Origin: CAG-273 sp051891195
Lineage (GTDB): Bacteria; Bacillota; Clostridia; TANB77; CAG-508
Direction of reading: 5' to 3'
Assembly: GCA_051891195.1 (NCBI GenBank)
Contig: JBJFEZ010000016.1
Location: 1 to 56,555, forward strand
DNA length: 56,555 bases
The translations under genes were made by a program, and so were the position numbers. A model generated the notes under the pieces. That model was given only the letters and a program-made list of their open reading frames with translations, was not told where the DNA came from and did no database searches. Shown here one piece after another: positions 9,701-17,916 of this stretch (its first letter is position 1; every line of letters begins with the position of its first letter).

Positions 9701-12700
9701 AGTTACACCTAAATACCTATTTTCCGCTTCTACCTTAGCTCTTGATAATTCAAAATGATGTTTTATTGTGGCTTGATTTGTAAATTTTTCTAGTTCTTCT
9801 TTAACCTGCTCTTTATTTTTTCCAACTGCTATAATAAGGTTTAACGTAACCTTTTCTTGCGGATTTATTTTAACAGTTCTTTTTAATGCTATAATTGGGT
9901 CTATAGTAAGTTGTATTTGGTTACTAAATGGTATAGAATTTTTAACCATTTTAGGCAGTCCTAGTTCATTTCTCTTATAAAACTTTTCTTTATCTATTTC
10001 ATATTCTAATTCTCCTATTACTTCATTTTCTGTATATAAATTTACTCCTAAAAATATTTGTTTTTCCCTTTCATTTTTTACTCGTCTATAAACTAAAATT
10101 GATTTTGTTTCCTCTAAATATTCATAATTTAAAAATAGGTTATTAAAACTAGGATGGCTGTTATCTTGCTCCATAGTTGACAAAACTGGCTCTATAAAGC
10201 TAGTTATCTCTATTGTTTCACTTTCTAAACCGTAATTAGTTAATTCAATAGTTCTTAGTTCTACAGGGCTGTCTGCAGCTATAGTAGTTTTAGTTATAGT
10301 TTCTATATTTCCATCTTGTCTTACTATTTTATTTTGGTCTGGTGTAAAGTACATAGTATATTTATCTCCACTTGATAAATAGCTTAGGCTACCTGACGAC
10401 CAAATTCTTTTACTTTTTACATTTTTAAAGAAAAATAAAATGCCTTGATCTGTTTCTTGCGTTTTGTTGTATCTATTTATTATTATATCTCCATATTTGC
10501 TATATCCTTGTCCTCTACTGTTTGTTATAATTGTATAATTGTTACTAGATAAACAATTAAGTTGAGGAAGTTTTGTACTTATCTTGGTAATTTCTTTTTG
10601 TGAATAACTATCCTCTCCAACATATTTTATTTTTTCAATTTTTTCTTTTTTCTCTTTAGTTATTATTACATTTTCAGGCATTCTTTCTTGTAGTAAAATA
10701 TCTACCGCTTGTATTTGTGGATTTTGCATAAATCGTTTTTGCAAAATATTATCTTTAAATAAGTTATTAATTGATAAGAGTATTAAACCTTGATGATGTG
10801 CCATATATGTTTTTACAACTGCATATTCTTGTGATTTTTTTAGTCTTGTTGGTGTATAGTCAATAGATTCATAAAATCCATATTTTTGATACATACCACA
10901 TTTTTCTAGCTCTTTTAAATTTTTTATAACCTCTTTTGGTTCATCTGCAAGCATTAGTACACTACCATAAGATGATACAACCATTTCATCTGAAAGCCCT
11001 CTTTTTAGTCCAAGCCAAGGTATTCCAAATGCCTTGTATTGATAGTTGTTATGCAAATCTTTTAAATTAAAGGCAGATTCAGAAATTCCCCAAGGTATAT
11101 TTAATTTTTTTGCATATTCTGTTTGACTCATAAACATAAATTTACAAGATTCATCTAATAAGCTGCCTGGATATTTAGGAATATTTATATTTGGCATAAA
11201 ATATTCAAAAGCAGTTCCAGACCATGAAATAAGTCCTTTATATTTATTTAGAATAGTTAATGTTCTACTTAAGCTATTCCAATGCTTAGCTGGTACATCT
11301 TTTTTTGCAATAGCAATTAAGCTTGCTTGTCTTGCTTCTGATGCTAAAAGGTCATAATACGAATCTGTTAGGCTATTTTCTTCTATATTAAATCCTATTG
11401 AAAATAGTCTACTATTTTCATCATATAATTTTGAAAAGTCTGTATTATTAATTAATTGTTCAACTATCATTAATAAATTTTCTATTATATTTAATAATTC
11501 TTTTTCTTCTTTTAGTTTATTTTTTTGCTCATTTAAAAACTGTTTTACTGTAAAAAGATATCCTACTAAATTTCCGCTATCTACTGTTGATATATATCTT
11601 GGCATTAGTGGTTGCAAATTTTCTAAATTGTACCAGTTATATAAATGTCCATTCCATTTTGGTAAATTATTAATAGTGTTTAACATTTTTTCTAGAAGTT
11701 TTATTGTTTCTTCTAAATTTTCATATTCTAAGTCATAACTAGAAATTACAGCAAGTAATCCTAATCCTATATTTGTAGGTGAAGTTCTATTCATTATTTT
11801 AGGTTTTCTGTCTTCTTGATAATTGTCTGGTGGCAAAAAATTACTTTTTTCACTAATGCATTCTTTAAAATATTGCCAAGTTTTTTTACCTAAATTTAAT
11901 AAATAATCTTTTTCTTGCTGTGTTAATCTCTCTACACTTTTTGTAATTTTTATTTCTTTGCTTATATACCAAAATACAGCTGGAGCAACAATCCATAAAA
12001 TAGATAATAAAAAAATAAATATATTGTAAATACTAGTAGGTGTTATACATAATAGCACAAGTCCTAAAATACCTGCTACTACATTTGGAAGCATATTTTT
12101 ATAATAAGATAACAAATCTTTTTTTGCATTTTTTTCGGCTTCTTCTGCAGTCATCCATTCTAAAAAATGCTTTTGACTAACAAAAATTCTATATAGTGTT
12201 TTTATACAAGCATTTAAGCTAAAATATGCCTTATCTGGCAAGCTTGCTAAAGTTAAAAATGCCCTTGTTAGACTTGCTTTTACTCCTGCAATAGTTTTTG
12301 TATATGTTTTTTGTGCACTTTCTTGATCTTTTTTTAATAAAATACGGTTTAGTATTTCTAGTATAGATGGTATAATAGCAGAAACTATTAATAAAGTAAT
12401 AATTGGTGCAATTTTAATTTTATAAATTAGGTCAAAAATGCTTATATAAATTATTGATAGCATAATGGTAGCTTCTTGTAAGCTTCTTATTAAATTATCA
12501 AATATTTTATATTTTGAAAGTAAAGTTAGTGGGTTTTGCTTTTTTTCTCCTTTTTTATTTATAATAGTATTTTTTAGCCACCCTATTAGTTGCCAGTCTC
12601 CCCTAATCCATCTGTGTAACCTTGCTTTAAAGCTGTTATATGCCATTGGGTACCCATCTAAAAGTAAAACATCAGAAATAAGACCACATCTTAAATAGCA

Positions 12701-14962
12701 TCCTTCTAGTAAATCGTGGCTTAGCACTGTATTTTCGGGAATTTCACTAGCTAAAACTGTAGAAAATACTGCCACATCATAAATGCCCTTTCCTGTAAAT
12801 ATACCTTCTTCAAAATTATCCTGATATATGTCTGAAATAGCATTTGTATAGGCATCTGTTCCACCAGAGCCTGCATATATTTTTGTAAAGTTACTTTTTT
12901 GTACTTCTAAAAGTGATATTCCAACTCTTGGTTGCATTAGAGCGTGTCCATCTATTACTAAGTCCTTTTTATTATTTAATACAGGTTTATTTAAAATATG
13001 TGCCATAGCACCTATCATTTCAAGCCCAGTATTTAAAGTAAGTTTTGTGTCTGCATCTAATGTAATTACATATTTAATTTCTGGAATTTTTCTTTTTTCT
13101 TGTGAATTTATAGTTTTATTTTGTTCAAAATTAAATTCTAAACCTAATTTAGCCATTTCAATAGTATTGACCAAAAATTGGTCTTTTTCTTTTCCTAATA
13201 AATATTCATTAAATTGATTTAAAAGTCCCCTTTTTCTTTCCCAGCCCAAATAACTTTGTTCTTTACTATTCCATATTCTTTTTCTGTATAAAAAATGAAA
13301 CTTTGGAAAGTTGCTATCTGGATATTCTTTATTTAATTTATTGGCTTGTTTTATTCCTTCTTTAATAACTTGTTCATCAAAGCTTTCTTTTTCATTTTTT
13401 CCTGAAGTGCAGTCTCCTAAAAGTGCAAAATATATATTTTCACTTTTATTTGCATTATAATACACCTCTAAATTACTCATCAATTTTTTTACTTTTTCTT
13501 TTGAGTTCAATATAGTTGGTATTACCACAAAAGTTGCTGCCTCTTTTGGCACTCCGTCAAAAAAGTCTAACTTTGGAATATGTTTTGGTTTAATAGATTT
13601 TCCTAAAATATATTGCGTTATTTGTACTACTATGCTTTGGATAGGAATTAATAATAAAATTCCTAATAATATTGAAAATAACTTTAAATTAACTTGTTTA
13701 TAAAAATAAGTTGCAAATATCGTTGAAATTGCTATTGTTATAATTATAAGTGCTATTATGCTTGTTCCTATTTTTTGGTTATTTGATGTTATTTTTTTTT
13801 CTTTTCCTGTTAATTCTTTTAATAATTCATTTTTTCCATTAGAAATTAAATAATATCCTACATGCATTTTTTTATCATCTACTGTTTGTATATTTTCTTC
13901 GTTTTTTGCTTTATTTGCTAAATTCCATACTTTTTTAGCAATATATATTTCTGAAACTTTAGTTTTTTTAGATATTTCTTTTATGGCATTACGATAAATT
14001 ACTTTTGTTTGATAATCCATTTTGTCATAGACATTTATAGGGTCTTTTTTTAGTATATCTTCTACACCATTTATGTTTTCAAAAATTTCTGCCATACTTA
14101 TTCTATTTAAATTTTTAATGCTCGTAATACAATTACCCATTGAAATTTTTCTTAAAGCAATATCATAATGTTCTTTTTTTATAACCTCAGATATATCTGT
14201 ACCCATTTTATTTACTTGTTCTTCTAAAATATTTATATATGGGTATGCCTTTTTTCCATATTTTTTTAACTTATATGATAAATATTCTATAAATGGATAT
14301 TTCATTTCTCCAAATTGTTGTATTTTTTCCTTGTATTTTTCCACATTTGTAAATTGTAATTCTTCTTTGTTTTTTTGCTCTACAAGTCTTTCTATAATAT
14401 TTTCAACTTTATATTTTTGTATTTGGGAATTATAAATTTTTTCACATATTTCCCTAATATTTTCAATTAGACATATTTGTAAGAAAATATTAATGTTCCA
14501 TATTTCTTCCATACTAAGTGTTTTTTTTCGTTGATATGCTTGTAAAAGTTCAGCTAAACTTTCTCCATTTATTTTATTATCTGTATAATTTACTATTTCA
14601 GCTGCTAAAACATATATCCTTGCAAACCCTGAATATGTTCCATTAGCAATTCCTAAAAAATTAATATATTTTGACTTGCTTAATTGGCTTTTTATAAATT
14701 TTACACTTTCATCAATTACATAGTAATTGTCTAAAATCCATTCTCCAGCTGGATGTATTGGTATTCCTAATTTAATGTGTTCATTTAATAATTGATATAC
14801 TTGTGTAATTACTTCAAAATTTTCTTTTAATCTTGGAATTGGATAAGTATTTTTATTAGAATAATTTTGTAAGCTGTGGTCAGAAGCTACTTTTTCTAAA
14901 TAAGTTTCTAATTGGTTTTGACTTAAAATTGCGCCTTTTATTATAAGGCTTTTATATTTCAT
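6752..14962 (-). CDS. Giant cyclic beta-1,2-glucan synthase-like protein (NdvB/ChvB type)
   Basis: A 2736-residue protein with the NdvB/ChvB domain order. A soluble N-terminal region (1-390) is followed by membrane segments (about 395-455), a GT84 glycosyltransferase domain with LDADTKL near 635 and RWIRGDWQL near 785, and more membrane helices (about 830-1010). A glycoamylase-like domain (SYGSVLML near 1330, MAHHQGL near 1388) precedes a C-terminal GH94 phosphorylase region with IGSGDWNDGF near 2418, which contains the family's catalytic acid. In proteobacteria such proteins make periplasmic cyclic beta-1,2-glucan, with GH94 setting chain length. The role in a Gram-positive cell is unclear. 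It is monocistronic and contains no in-frame CGG in 2736 codons. The Shine-Dalgarno lies inside a hairpin (14966-15026). Confidence 0.88.
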   Translation of the reverse strand: MKYKSLIIKGAILSQNQLETYLEKVASDHSLQNYSNKNTYPIPRLKENFEVITQVYQLLNEHIKLGIPIHPAGEWILDNYYVIDESVKFIKSQLSKSKYINFLGIANGTYSGFARIYVLAAEIVNYTDNKINGESLAELLQAYQRKKTLSMEEIWNINIFLQICLIENIREICEKIYNSQIQKYKVENIIERLVEQKNKEELQFTNVEKYKEKIQQFGEMKYPFIEYLSYKLKKYGKKAYPYINILEEQVNKMGTDISEVIKKEHYDIALRKISMGNCITSIKNLNRISMAEIFENINGVEDILKKDPINVYDKMDYQTKVIYRNAIKEISKKTKVSEIYIAKKVWNLANKAKNEENIQTVDDKKMHVGYYLISNGKNELLKELTGKEKKITSNNQKIGTSIIALIIITIAISTIFATYFYKQVNLKLFSILLGILLLIPIQSIVVQITQYILGKSIKPKHIPKLDFFDGVPKEAATFVVIPTILNSKEKVKKLMSNLEVYYNANKSENIYFALLGDCTSGKNEKESFDEQVIKEGIKQANKLNKEYPDSNFPKFHFLYRKRIWNSKEQSYLGWERKRGLLNQFNEYLLGKEKDQFLVNTIEMAKLGLEFNFEQNKTINSQEKRKIPEIKYVITLDADTKLTLNTGLEMIGAMAHILNKPVLNNKKDLVIDGHALMQPRVGISLLEVQKSNFTKIYAGSGGTDAYTNAISDIYQDNFEEGIFTGKGIYDVAVFSTVLASEIPENTVLSHDLLEGCYLRCGLISDVLLLDGYPMAYNSFKARLHRWIRGDWQLIGWLKNTIINKKGEKKQNPLTLLSKYKIFDNLIRSLQEATIMLSIIYISIFDLIYKIKIAPIITLLIVSAIIPSILEILNRILLKKDQESAQKTYTKTIAGVKASLTRAFLTLASLPDKAYFSLNACIKTLYRIFVSQKHFLEWMTAEEAEKNAKKDLLSYYKNMLPNVVAGILGLVLLCITPTSIYNIFIFLLSILWIVAPAVFWYISKEIKITKSVERLTQQEKDYLLNLGKKTWQYFKECISEKSNFLPPDNYQEDRKPKIMNRTSPTNIGLGLLAVISSYDLEYENLEETIKLLEKMLNTINNLPKWNGHLYNWYNLENLQPLMPRYISTVDSGNLVGYLFTVKQFLNEQKNKLKEEKELLNIIENLLMIVEQLINNTDFSKLYDENSRLFSIGFNIEENSLTDSYYDLLASEARQASLIAIAKKDVPAKHWNSLSRTLTILNKYKGLISWSGTAFEYFMPNINIPKYPGSLLDESCKFMFMSQTEYAKKLNIPWGISESAFNLKDLHNNYQYKAFGIPWLGLKRGLSDEMVVSSYGSVLMLADEPKEVIKNLKELEKCGMYQKYGFYESIDYTPTRLKKSQEYAVVKTYMAHHQGLILLSINNLFKDNILQKRFMQNPQIQAVDILLQERMPENVIITKEKKEKIEKIKYVGEDSYSQKEITKISTKLPQLNCLSSNNYTIITNSRGQGYSKYGDIIINRYNKTQETDQGILFFFKNVKSKRIWSSGSLSYLSSGDKYTMYFTPDQNKIVRQDGNIETITKTTIAADSPVELRTIELTNYGLESETIEITSFIEPVLSTMEQDNSHPSFNNLFLNYEYLEETKSILVYRRVKNEREKQIFLGVNLYTENEVIGELEYEIDKEKFYKRNELGLPKMVKNSIPFSNQIQLTIDPIIALKRTVKINPQEKVTLNLIIAVGKNKEQVKEELEKFTNQATIKHHFELSRAKVEAENRYLGVTGKQFELYQQILGYLVAQNPLKKLQAIQVIDAPVSKLWQYGISGDLPILLLKIQNIEEIEIVKEILKAYNYLRVKNIEIDLVIINQEKYSYEGAVKEAIFNSILNENLSYLQNIKGGIFVLENLSNEEINFFEYRSNLSIDAAYGNIYRYLKELEEEYIDQVKEMPLESQPKLIEETPPIREKLTNLKYFNEYGGFSQDGKEYYIRVNKDEKLPTVWSHIIANEKFGTLLTESMGGYTWCKNSRLNRLTSWNNSPVTDVPSEIIYLQDKETKKIWSLGLSPSPDENDYYITYGLGYAKYNHNSCGIQQQLDVFVPKEQPLKIQILNLKNNDVKKRKIKLIYYIKPVLGEDEVKSSGYYDLHFISNSNLVYVKNTVAENNFPKYCFISSSEKITSYTGSKEAFLGKGNLGNPDAIHQVELNNQNSLWQEGIIAIQCEVELEALESKNIIFMLGETENLLDCQDLAYKYTNYSKAIEEYNKVKKYWQETTESLQVSTPIESINILLNGWILYQVISSRIWGKTGYHQSGGAFGFRDQLQDVISVKYVNPEMMKNQIIKHSKHQFIEGDALHWWHEETKRGIRTRFSDDRLWLVYLVEEYILFTGDKSILEIQTPYLVGDVLEQGVDEKYDLYNQSEITETIYQHCKKAINISLEFGENGLPKIGSGDWNDGFSKVGNLGKGESVWLGFFLYDILKKFIPICIEKGENQVAKQYEEITEKLKKALNNIGWDGRWFRRAFMDDGNILGSIQNQECRIDSIAQSWSVISGAGDNDKKYICMESLENHLVDKENGIIKLLDPPFDKGILKPGYISSYLPGTRENGGQYTHSAIWAIIAFALLGFGDKAVEYYKMINPIEHCRTKEATNKYKGEPYVISADVYGQKNLAGRCGWTWYTGSASWMYEAGIKYLLGLRIENNILSIKPSIPSDWKEYSIKYKYGNSIYHIEIKNPNGKSNTVESFKLNGEEVKEKQVLLNGNGGIYNIEILM

Positions 14963-14965
14963 TTT

Positions 14966-15026
14966 AAAAATTCCACTCCTTGTTTTAATATGTTTTTACA
15001 TATTTTCTCCAAAGAGTGGAATTTTT
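14966..15026 (-). terminator. Terminator hairpin that contains the glucan synthase ribosome binding site
   Basis: Perfect 13-bp arms AAAAATTCCACTC (14966-14978) and GAGTGGAATTTTT (15014-15026) pair. On the minus strand the hairpin follows the cwlD stop, and its 3' arm GAGTGGAATTTTT carries the Shine-Dalgarno GGAG of the glucan synthase, whose ATG follows three bases later. Confidence 0.75.
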
Positions 15027-15055
15027 ATACATTTTTTCTTTTTTATTAATTTGTT

Positions 15056-15771
15056 CTATTTACCGTAGAAATAGTCCATTATTCCATTAAAAATACCCCA
15101 AGCTAGTTTGTTTTGATAATCATCATTTAAAAGTTGTGCCTCCTCAGCTGGATTTGATAAAAAACCACATTCTACTATAGATATAGGAATTTCTACGTGT
15201 TTCATAATATATACCGTGTCTAGTTTCATTGCTACTCTTTTATTTTCTTTTTGAATAGCATCATTTAAGTTTTCTTGCAAAGATTTTGCTAATGCTATAC
15301 TTTTTTCATCGTTTTGCTTATAAAAGCATTGCCAACCATAATATTGATTTTGTGGTATTTTGTTTAAATGTATTGATACAAATATATCTGCTTGAGCTTC
15401 ATTTCCTATTTTTACTCTGTTATGAATATCTGAAATTTTCTTTTGCCTTAATGTTGTTTTATCCAAGTCATATATTGAATTTTCATCACTTCTAGTTAAT
15501 ATAACCGTGGCACCAGATTGCTCTAATAGGCTTTGAACCTTTAAAGTTATTTTTAAGTTAGTTTCTGCCTCTGTAGTTCCATTACTAGACTGAGCCCCCT
15601 CGTCTGGTTTTCCGATGTCCGCGCATCTAGTACTATTACTTTATTTGAAACTGGTAGTGATACTGTTTGAACTGTATTATTATATTTTGCGACTTTAAAA
15701 CTAAAAGCAAATAATGAAATAAATATAAAACTTATTATTATTCCCAATCTTTTTTTGCTTAGTATAACCAT
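15056..15771 (-). CDS. cwlD: CwlD-like N-acetylmuramoyl-L-alanine amidase, recoded at two CGG codons
   Basis: An Amidase_3 zinc enzyme that cleaves the amide bond between MurNAc and the stem peptide; CwlD makes muramic delta-lactam in the spore cortex. Without recoding, the frame breaks exactly at the zinc motif. Skipping the C of two in-frame CGG codons (15619-15621 and 15612-15614) restores VIVLDAGHGKPDEGAQ, after which TTEAETN (glutamate ligand), SIHLN (histidine ligand) and IVECGFLSN (catalytic glutamate) follow. The length 716 minus 2 gives 238 codons exactly. An N-terminal signal or anchor spans about 8-25. An upstream GTG lies in the ribosome binding site, so the ATG at 15771 is preferred. 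If the shift fails the product stops about 25 residues later and is inactive. Confidence 0.9.
15612..15614 (-). other. CGG recoding site 2 of cwlD (CGGA read as Gly)
   Basis: Context CAT C GGA AAA. It restores the second glycine of the GHG zinc motif. It lies 7 nt (one skipped base plus two codons) after the first site. Confidence 0.88.
15619..15621 (-). other. CGG recoding site 1 of cwlD (CGGA read as Gly51)
   Basis: Codon 51 is CGG in the frame of the ATG at 15771. Context GCG C GGA CAT gives A-G-H of the conserved LDAGHG motif. Confidence 0.88.
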
Positions 15772-15772
15772 A

Positions 15773-15808
15773 AAAAACACCTCATATTTATATATATGAG
15801 ATGTTTTT
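15773..15808 (-). terminator. Terminator-like hairpin that contains the cwlD ribosome binding site
   Basis: Arms at 15773-15787 and 15794-15808 pair over 15 bp with one G-U type exception. The minus-strand 3' arm, ATATGAGGTGTTTTT, includes the Shine-Dalgarno GAGGTG and a T-run, and the cwlD ATG follows directly. Confidence 0.7.
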
Positions 15809-15826
15809 GTTATTTATTATTAATTT

Positions 15827-16766
15827 TTATTCTTTTACCTCGTGTTTCCTTCTGTCTATTACATATGTACTGCCTGGAGTTGATTTTGCTACGTGTTTTA
15901 CTTGTGCAGCTGTTTCTCCTATTTCTAATACATTGTGAAATCTTCCGTTTTTCTACTACAACAACTGCAATAGATATAGTAGTTAATGGAAATTGTTCTA
16001 TAACACATTTTCTATTAGGCACTTCTAAATAGCCTTTTTCAATATCTTCTTCGTTGAAGTATTTTATTATACCATTTTCAAATTCTAAAATTATATCTTG
16101 GCATATATTTTCACATTCTATATCAGATGTAACAGCAACAAAGTCATCTCCACCAATATGGCCTACAAAGTTGTTTTCAAGTTCTGTATCGTGTAAATGA
16201 TTTGATATACATTTTGCTGTAAATTTAATAATTTCGTCCCCATTTAGGAAGCCATATATATCATTATAAGCCTTAAAGTTGTCTAAATCTATATACATTA
16301 TAGCAAATTGTTCTTTGTTTAGTAATCTCTTTTTTATTTCCGCTTGAATTTGTACATTTCCTGGTAGTCCTGTTAGAGGGCTAACTCTACGGTTTGTGTC
16401 TAATAGTCTTATAATATTTTTTACAGTATAGTATAAATATTCTTTGTCTACTGGAGCTTTTATATAATGTTCAACACAAGCTTGAAGAATTTGAATACGA
16501 TGTTCTTTTTCTGTAACAGAAGAAACTACTATTATTGGTGTAATACTATTGTCTTCATTTTGCCTAATTTTATTACATAATTCAATAACATCTTCATCTA
16601 TGCCATCTTCATTAATTATAATTAAAGCAGGAATATTTTTTAATACACTTTCCATTTGAATTGTTTTTGCCTTTTTAAATTTATAGTCTTTTTCATTTTT
16701 AAACAATTCTGTTAATTGGTTTTTTAATTCACATTCATTATCTATTATATAAATTTCTTGTGCCAT
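15827..16766 (-). CDS. Receiver-like plus GGDEF diguanylate cyclase, recoded at one CGG
   Basis: An N-terminal response-regulator-like domain (about 1-125) is followed by a GGDEF domain (about 130-300) that would make cyclic di-GMP from two GTP. LTGLPGNVQI and the active-site variant GGDDF near 204-208 are present. The receiver lacks a clear phospho-acceptor motif. In-frame CGG at codon 274 (15945-15947) breaks the frame after VVVVEK. Skipping its C restores GRFHNVLEIGETAAQVKH, the usual GGDEF C-terminal helix region, and the gene ends at 15827. Length 940 minus 1 gives 313 codons. Without the shift translation ends at 15810, close to the hairpin before cwlD. The ribosome binding site AAAGGAG supports the start. 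Confidence 0.88.
15945..15947 (-). other. CGG recoding site in the GGDEF gene (CGGA read as Gly)
   Basis: Codon 274 is CGG. Context GAA AAA C GGA AGA gives EKGR in place of EKRK and restores the conserved C-terminal end of the GGDEF domain. Confidence 0.85.
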
Positions 16767-16790
16767 TTTTTGTTTCTCCTTTGTATTGTT

Positions 16791-17747
16791 TTAAGGTATA
16801 TATTGTAGTTCTGTTGTAACCTTTTGTGTATATCCACTTACATTAGTAACTTCTATAGCCACTGTGTTGTTTCCTTCTCTTAGCTTAAGTACTCCTACGG
16901 TAACATTTTTTAAATTTATATTTTTCTTTTCAAATATTTGTCCGTTTAAGTTAATTGTAATGTCTTTTACACCGTCTTTATCAACTACATTTAAAGTAAA
17001 GTCATTTTTTCCTCTGTAAATTGTCATTACTGGTTTTGATGTTGAAATAACAACTTCTTTTTCTATTTGTTCAATATTTCCATTTTTGTCTTCAGCTATT
17101 ACTTTTATTGTTTTAGTTCCTGGGGTTAAGGTAACTTCTTGTTGAATTTGTCTTTGTCCTTCTTGGCTAGCTTTTATTACTACTGTTTCTTCATCTCCCC
17201 ATTTATATGAAACATATCCCATTGCAGTTTCATCTTTTGCAGTGATTATCATTTTGTCATTTCCATCTTCTGCATAAATTTCTATAGAAGGCTTTGTAAT
17301 GTCTTCATTATTTAAATAATATTGTTTTTTAAATGTTACTTGTTTTCCATTTATGTCTTCTATAGTAAGGTTTAGTACACTGTCATAGCCTGAAAGTAAA
17401 ATTTCTTCTTTTGTATTAGTTGTTCCTACTGGAATTACATTTTCTTCACCATTGTTCCACGAATATGTTATTTTAGAAATTTCTACATTGTGTTCTACAT
17501 AAATAATTGCTCTATCGTTTATTCTTCCAACTGTAACATACGGAATATTGCTTGGTTTTCTGTCTTCCGCATTTCTATATATTGCATATGAACCTTGTCC
17601 TAACATTACTATTCCAAACATCATAATAGAAACTGCAAAAAATCTAATAATAGGTACAATTTCTATTTTATTATTATTATTTTTGTTTTTATTTTTGTTT
17701 TTGTTTATTTTTTTTGAACTTTTCTCTGTAACAAGAATTTGATTCAT
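16791..17747 (-). CDS. Membrane-anchored protein with tandem Ig-like domains
   Basis: A 318-residue protein of unknown function. A basic, asparagine/lysine-rich N-terminal cytoplasmic tail (about 1-28) with an NKNKNKNKNNNN tract precedes one membrane segment (about 32-52). The outside part contains about three beta-sandwich repeats of bacterial Ig type, each with a D-x-x-G/N-x-x-x-x-I/V pattern (EDINGKQVTF, EDKNGNIEQI, VDKDGVKDI). Such modules usually bind glycans or act as spacers. It is followed 24 nt later by the GGDEF gene, so the two are probably co-transcribed from the promoter at 17787-17815. Confidence 0.8.
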   Translation of the reverse strand: MNQILVTEKSSKKINKNKNKNKNNNNKIEIVPIIRFFAVSIMMFGIVMLGQGSYAIYRNAEDRKPSNIPYVTVGRINDRAIIYVEHNVEISKITYSWNNGEENVIPVGTTNTKEEILLSGYDSVLNLTIEDINGKQVTFKKQYYLNNEDITKPSIEIYAEDGNDKMIITAKDETAMGYVSYKWGDEETVVIKASQEGQRQIQQEVTLTPGTKTIKVIAEDKNGNIEQIEKEVVISTSKPVMTIYRGKNDFTLNVVDKDGVKDITINLNGQIFEKKNINLKNVTVGVLKLREGNNTVAIEVTNVSGYTQKVTTELQYIP

Positions 17748-17786
17748 ATATGTTAAACCTTCCTTTGTTATCCTTTTATATTTTTG

Positions 17787-17815
17787 ATTATATCATAAGC
17801 ATTTTTCAATGTAAA
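17787..17815 (-). promoter_or_regulatory. Probable promoter of the Ig-like/GGDEF pair
   Basis: On the minus strand TTTACA and a perfect TATAAT are separated by 17 nt, about 40 nt upstream of the start at 17747. Confidence 0.6.
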
Positions 17816-17876
17816 TATTTTGAAGAATTGTTATAAAAAAAAACGTTATTAGATACTAAACATATAGTTCAAATAA

Positions 17877-17915
17877 AATATAAAGACTTATCCTAAAAGG
17901 CTAAGTCCTTATATT
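17877..17915 (-). terminator. Terminator of the adhesin gene
   Basis: Arms at 17877-17890 and 17902-17915 pair over 14 bp with one G-U pair, just past the adhesin stop. On the minus strand a TTTTATTT run follows. Confidence 0.8.
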
Positions 17916-17916
17916 T

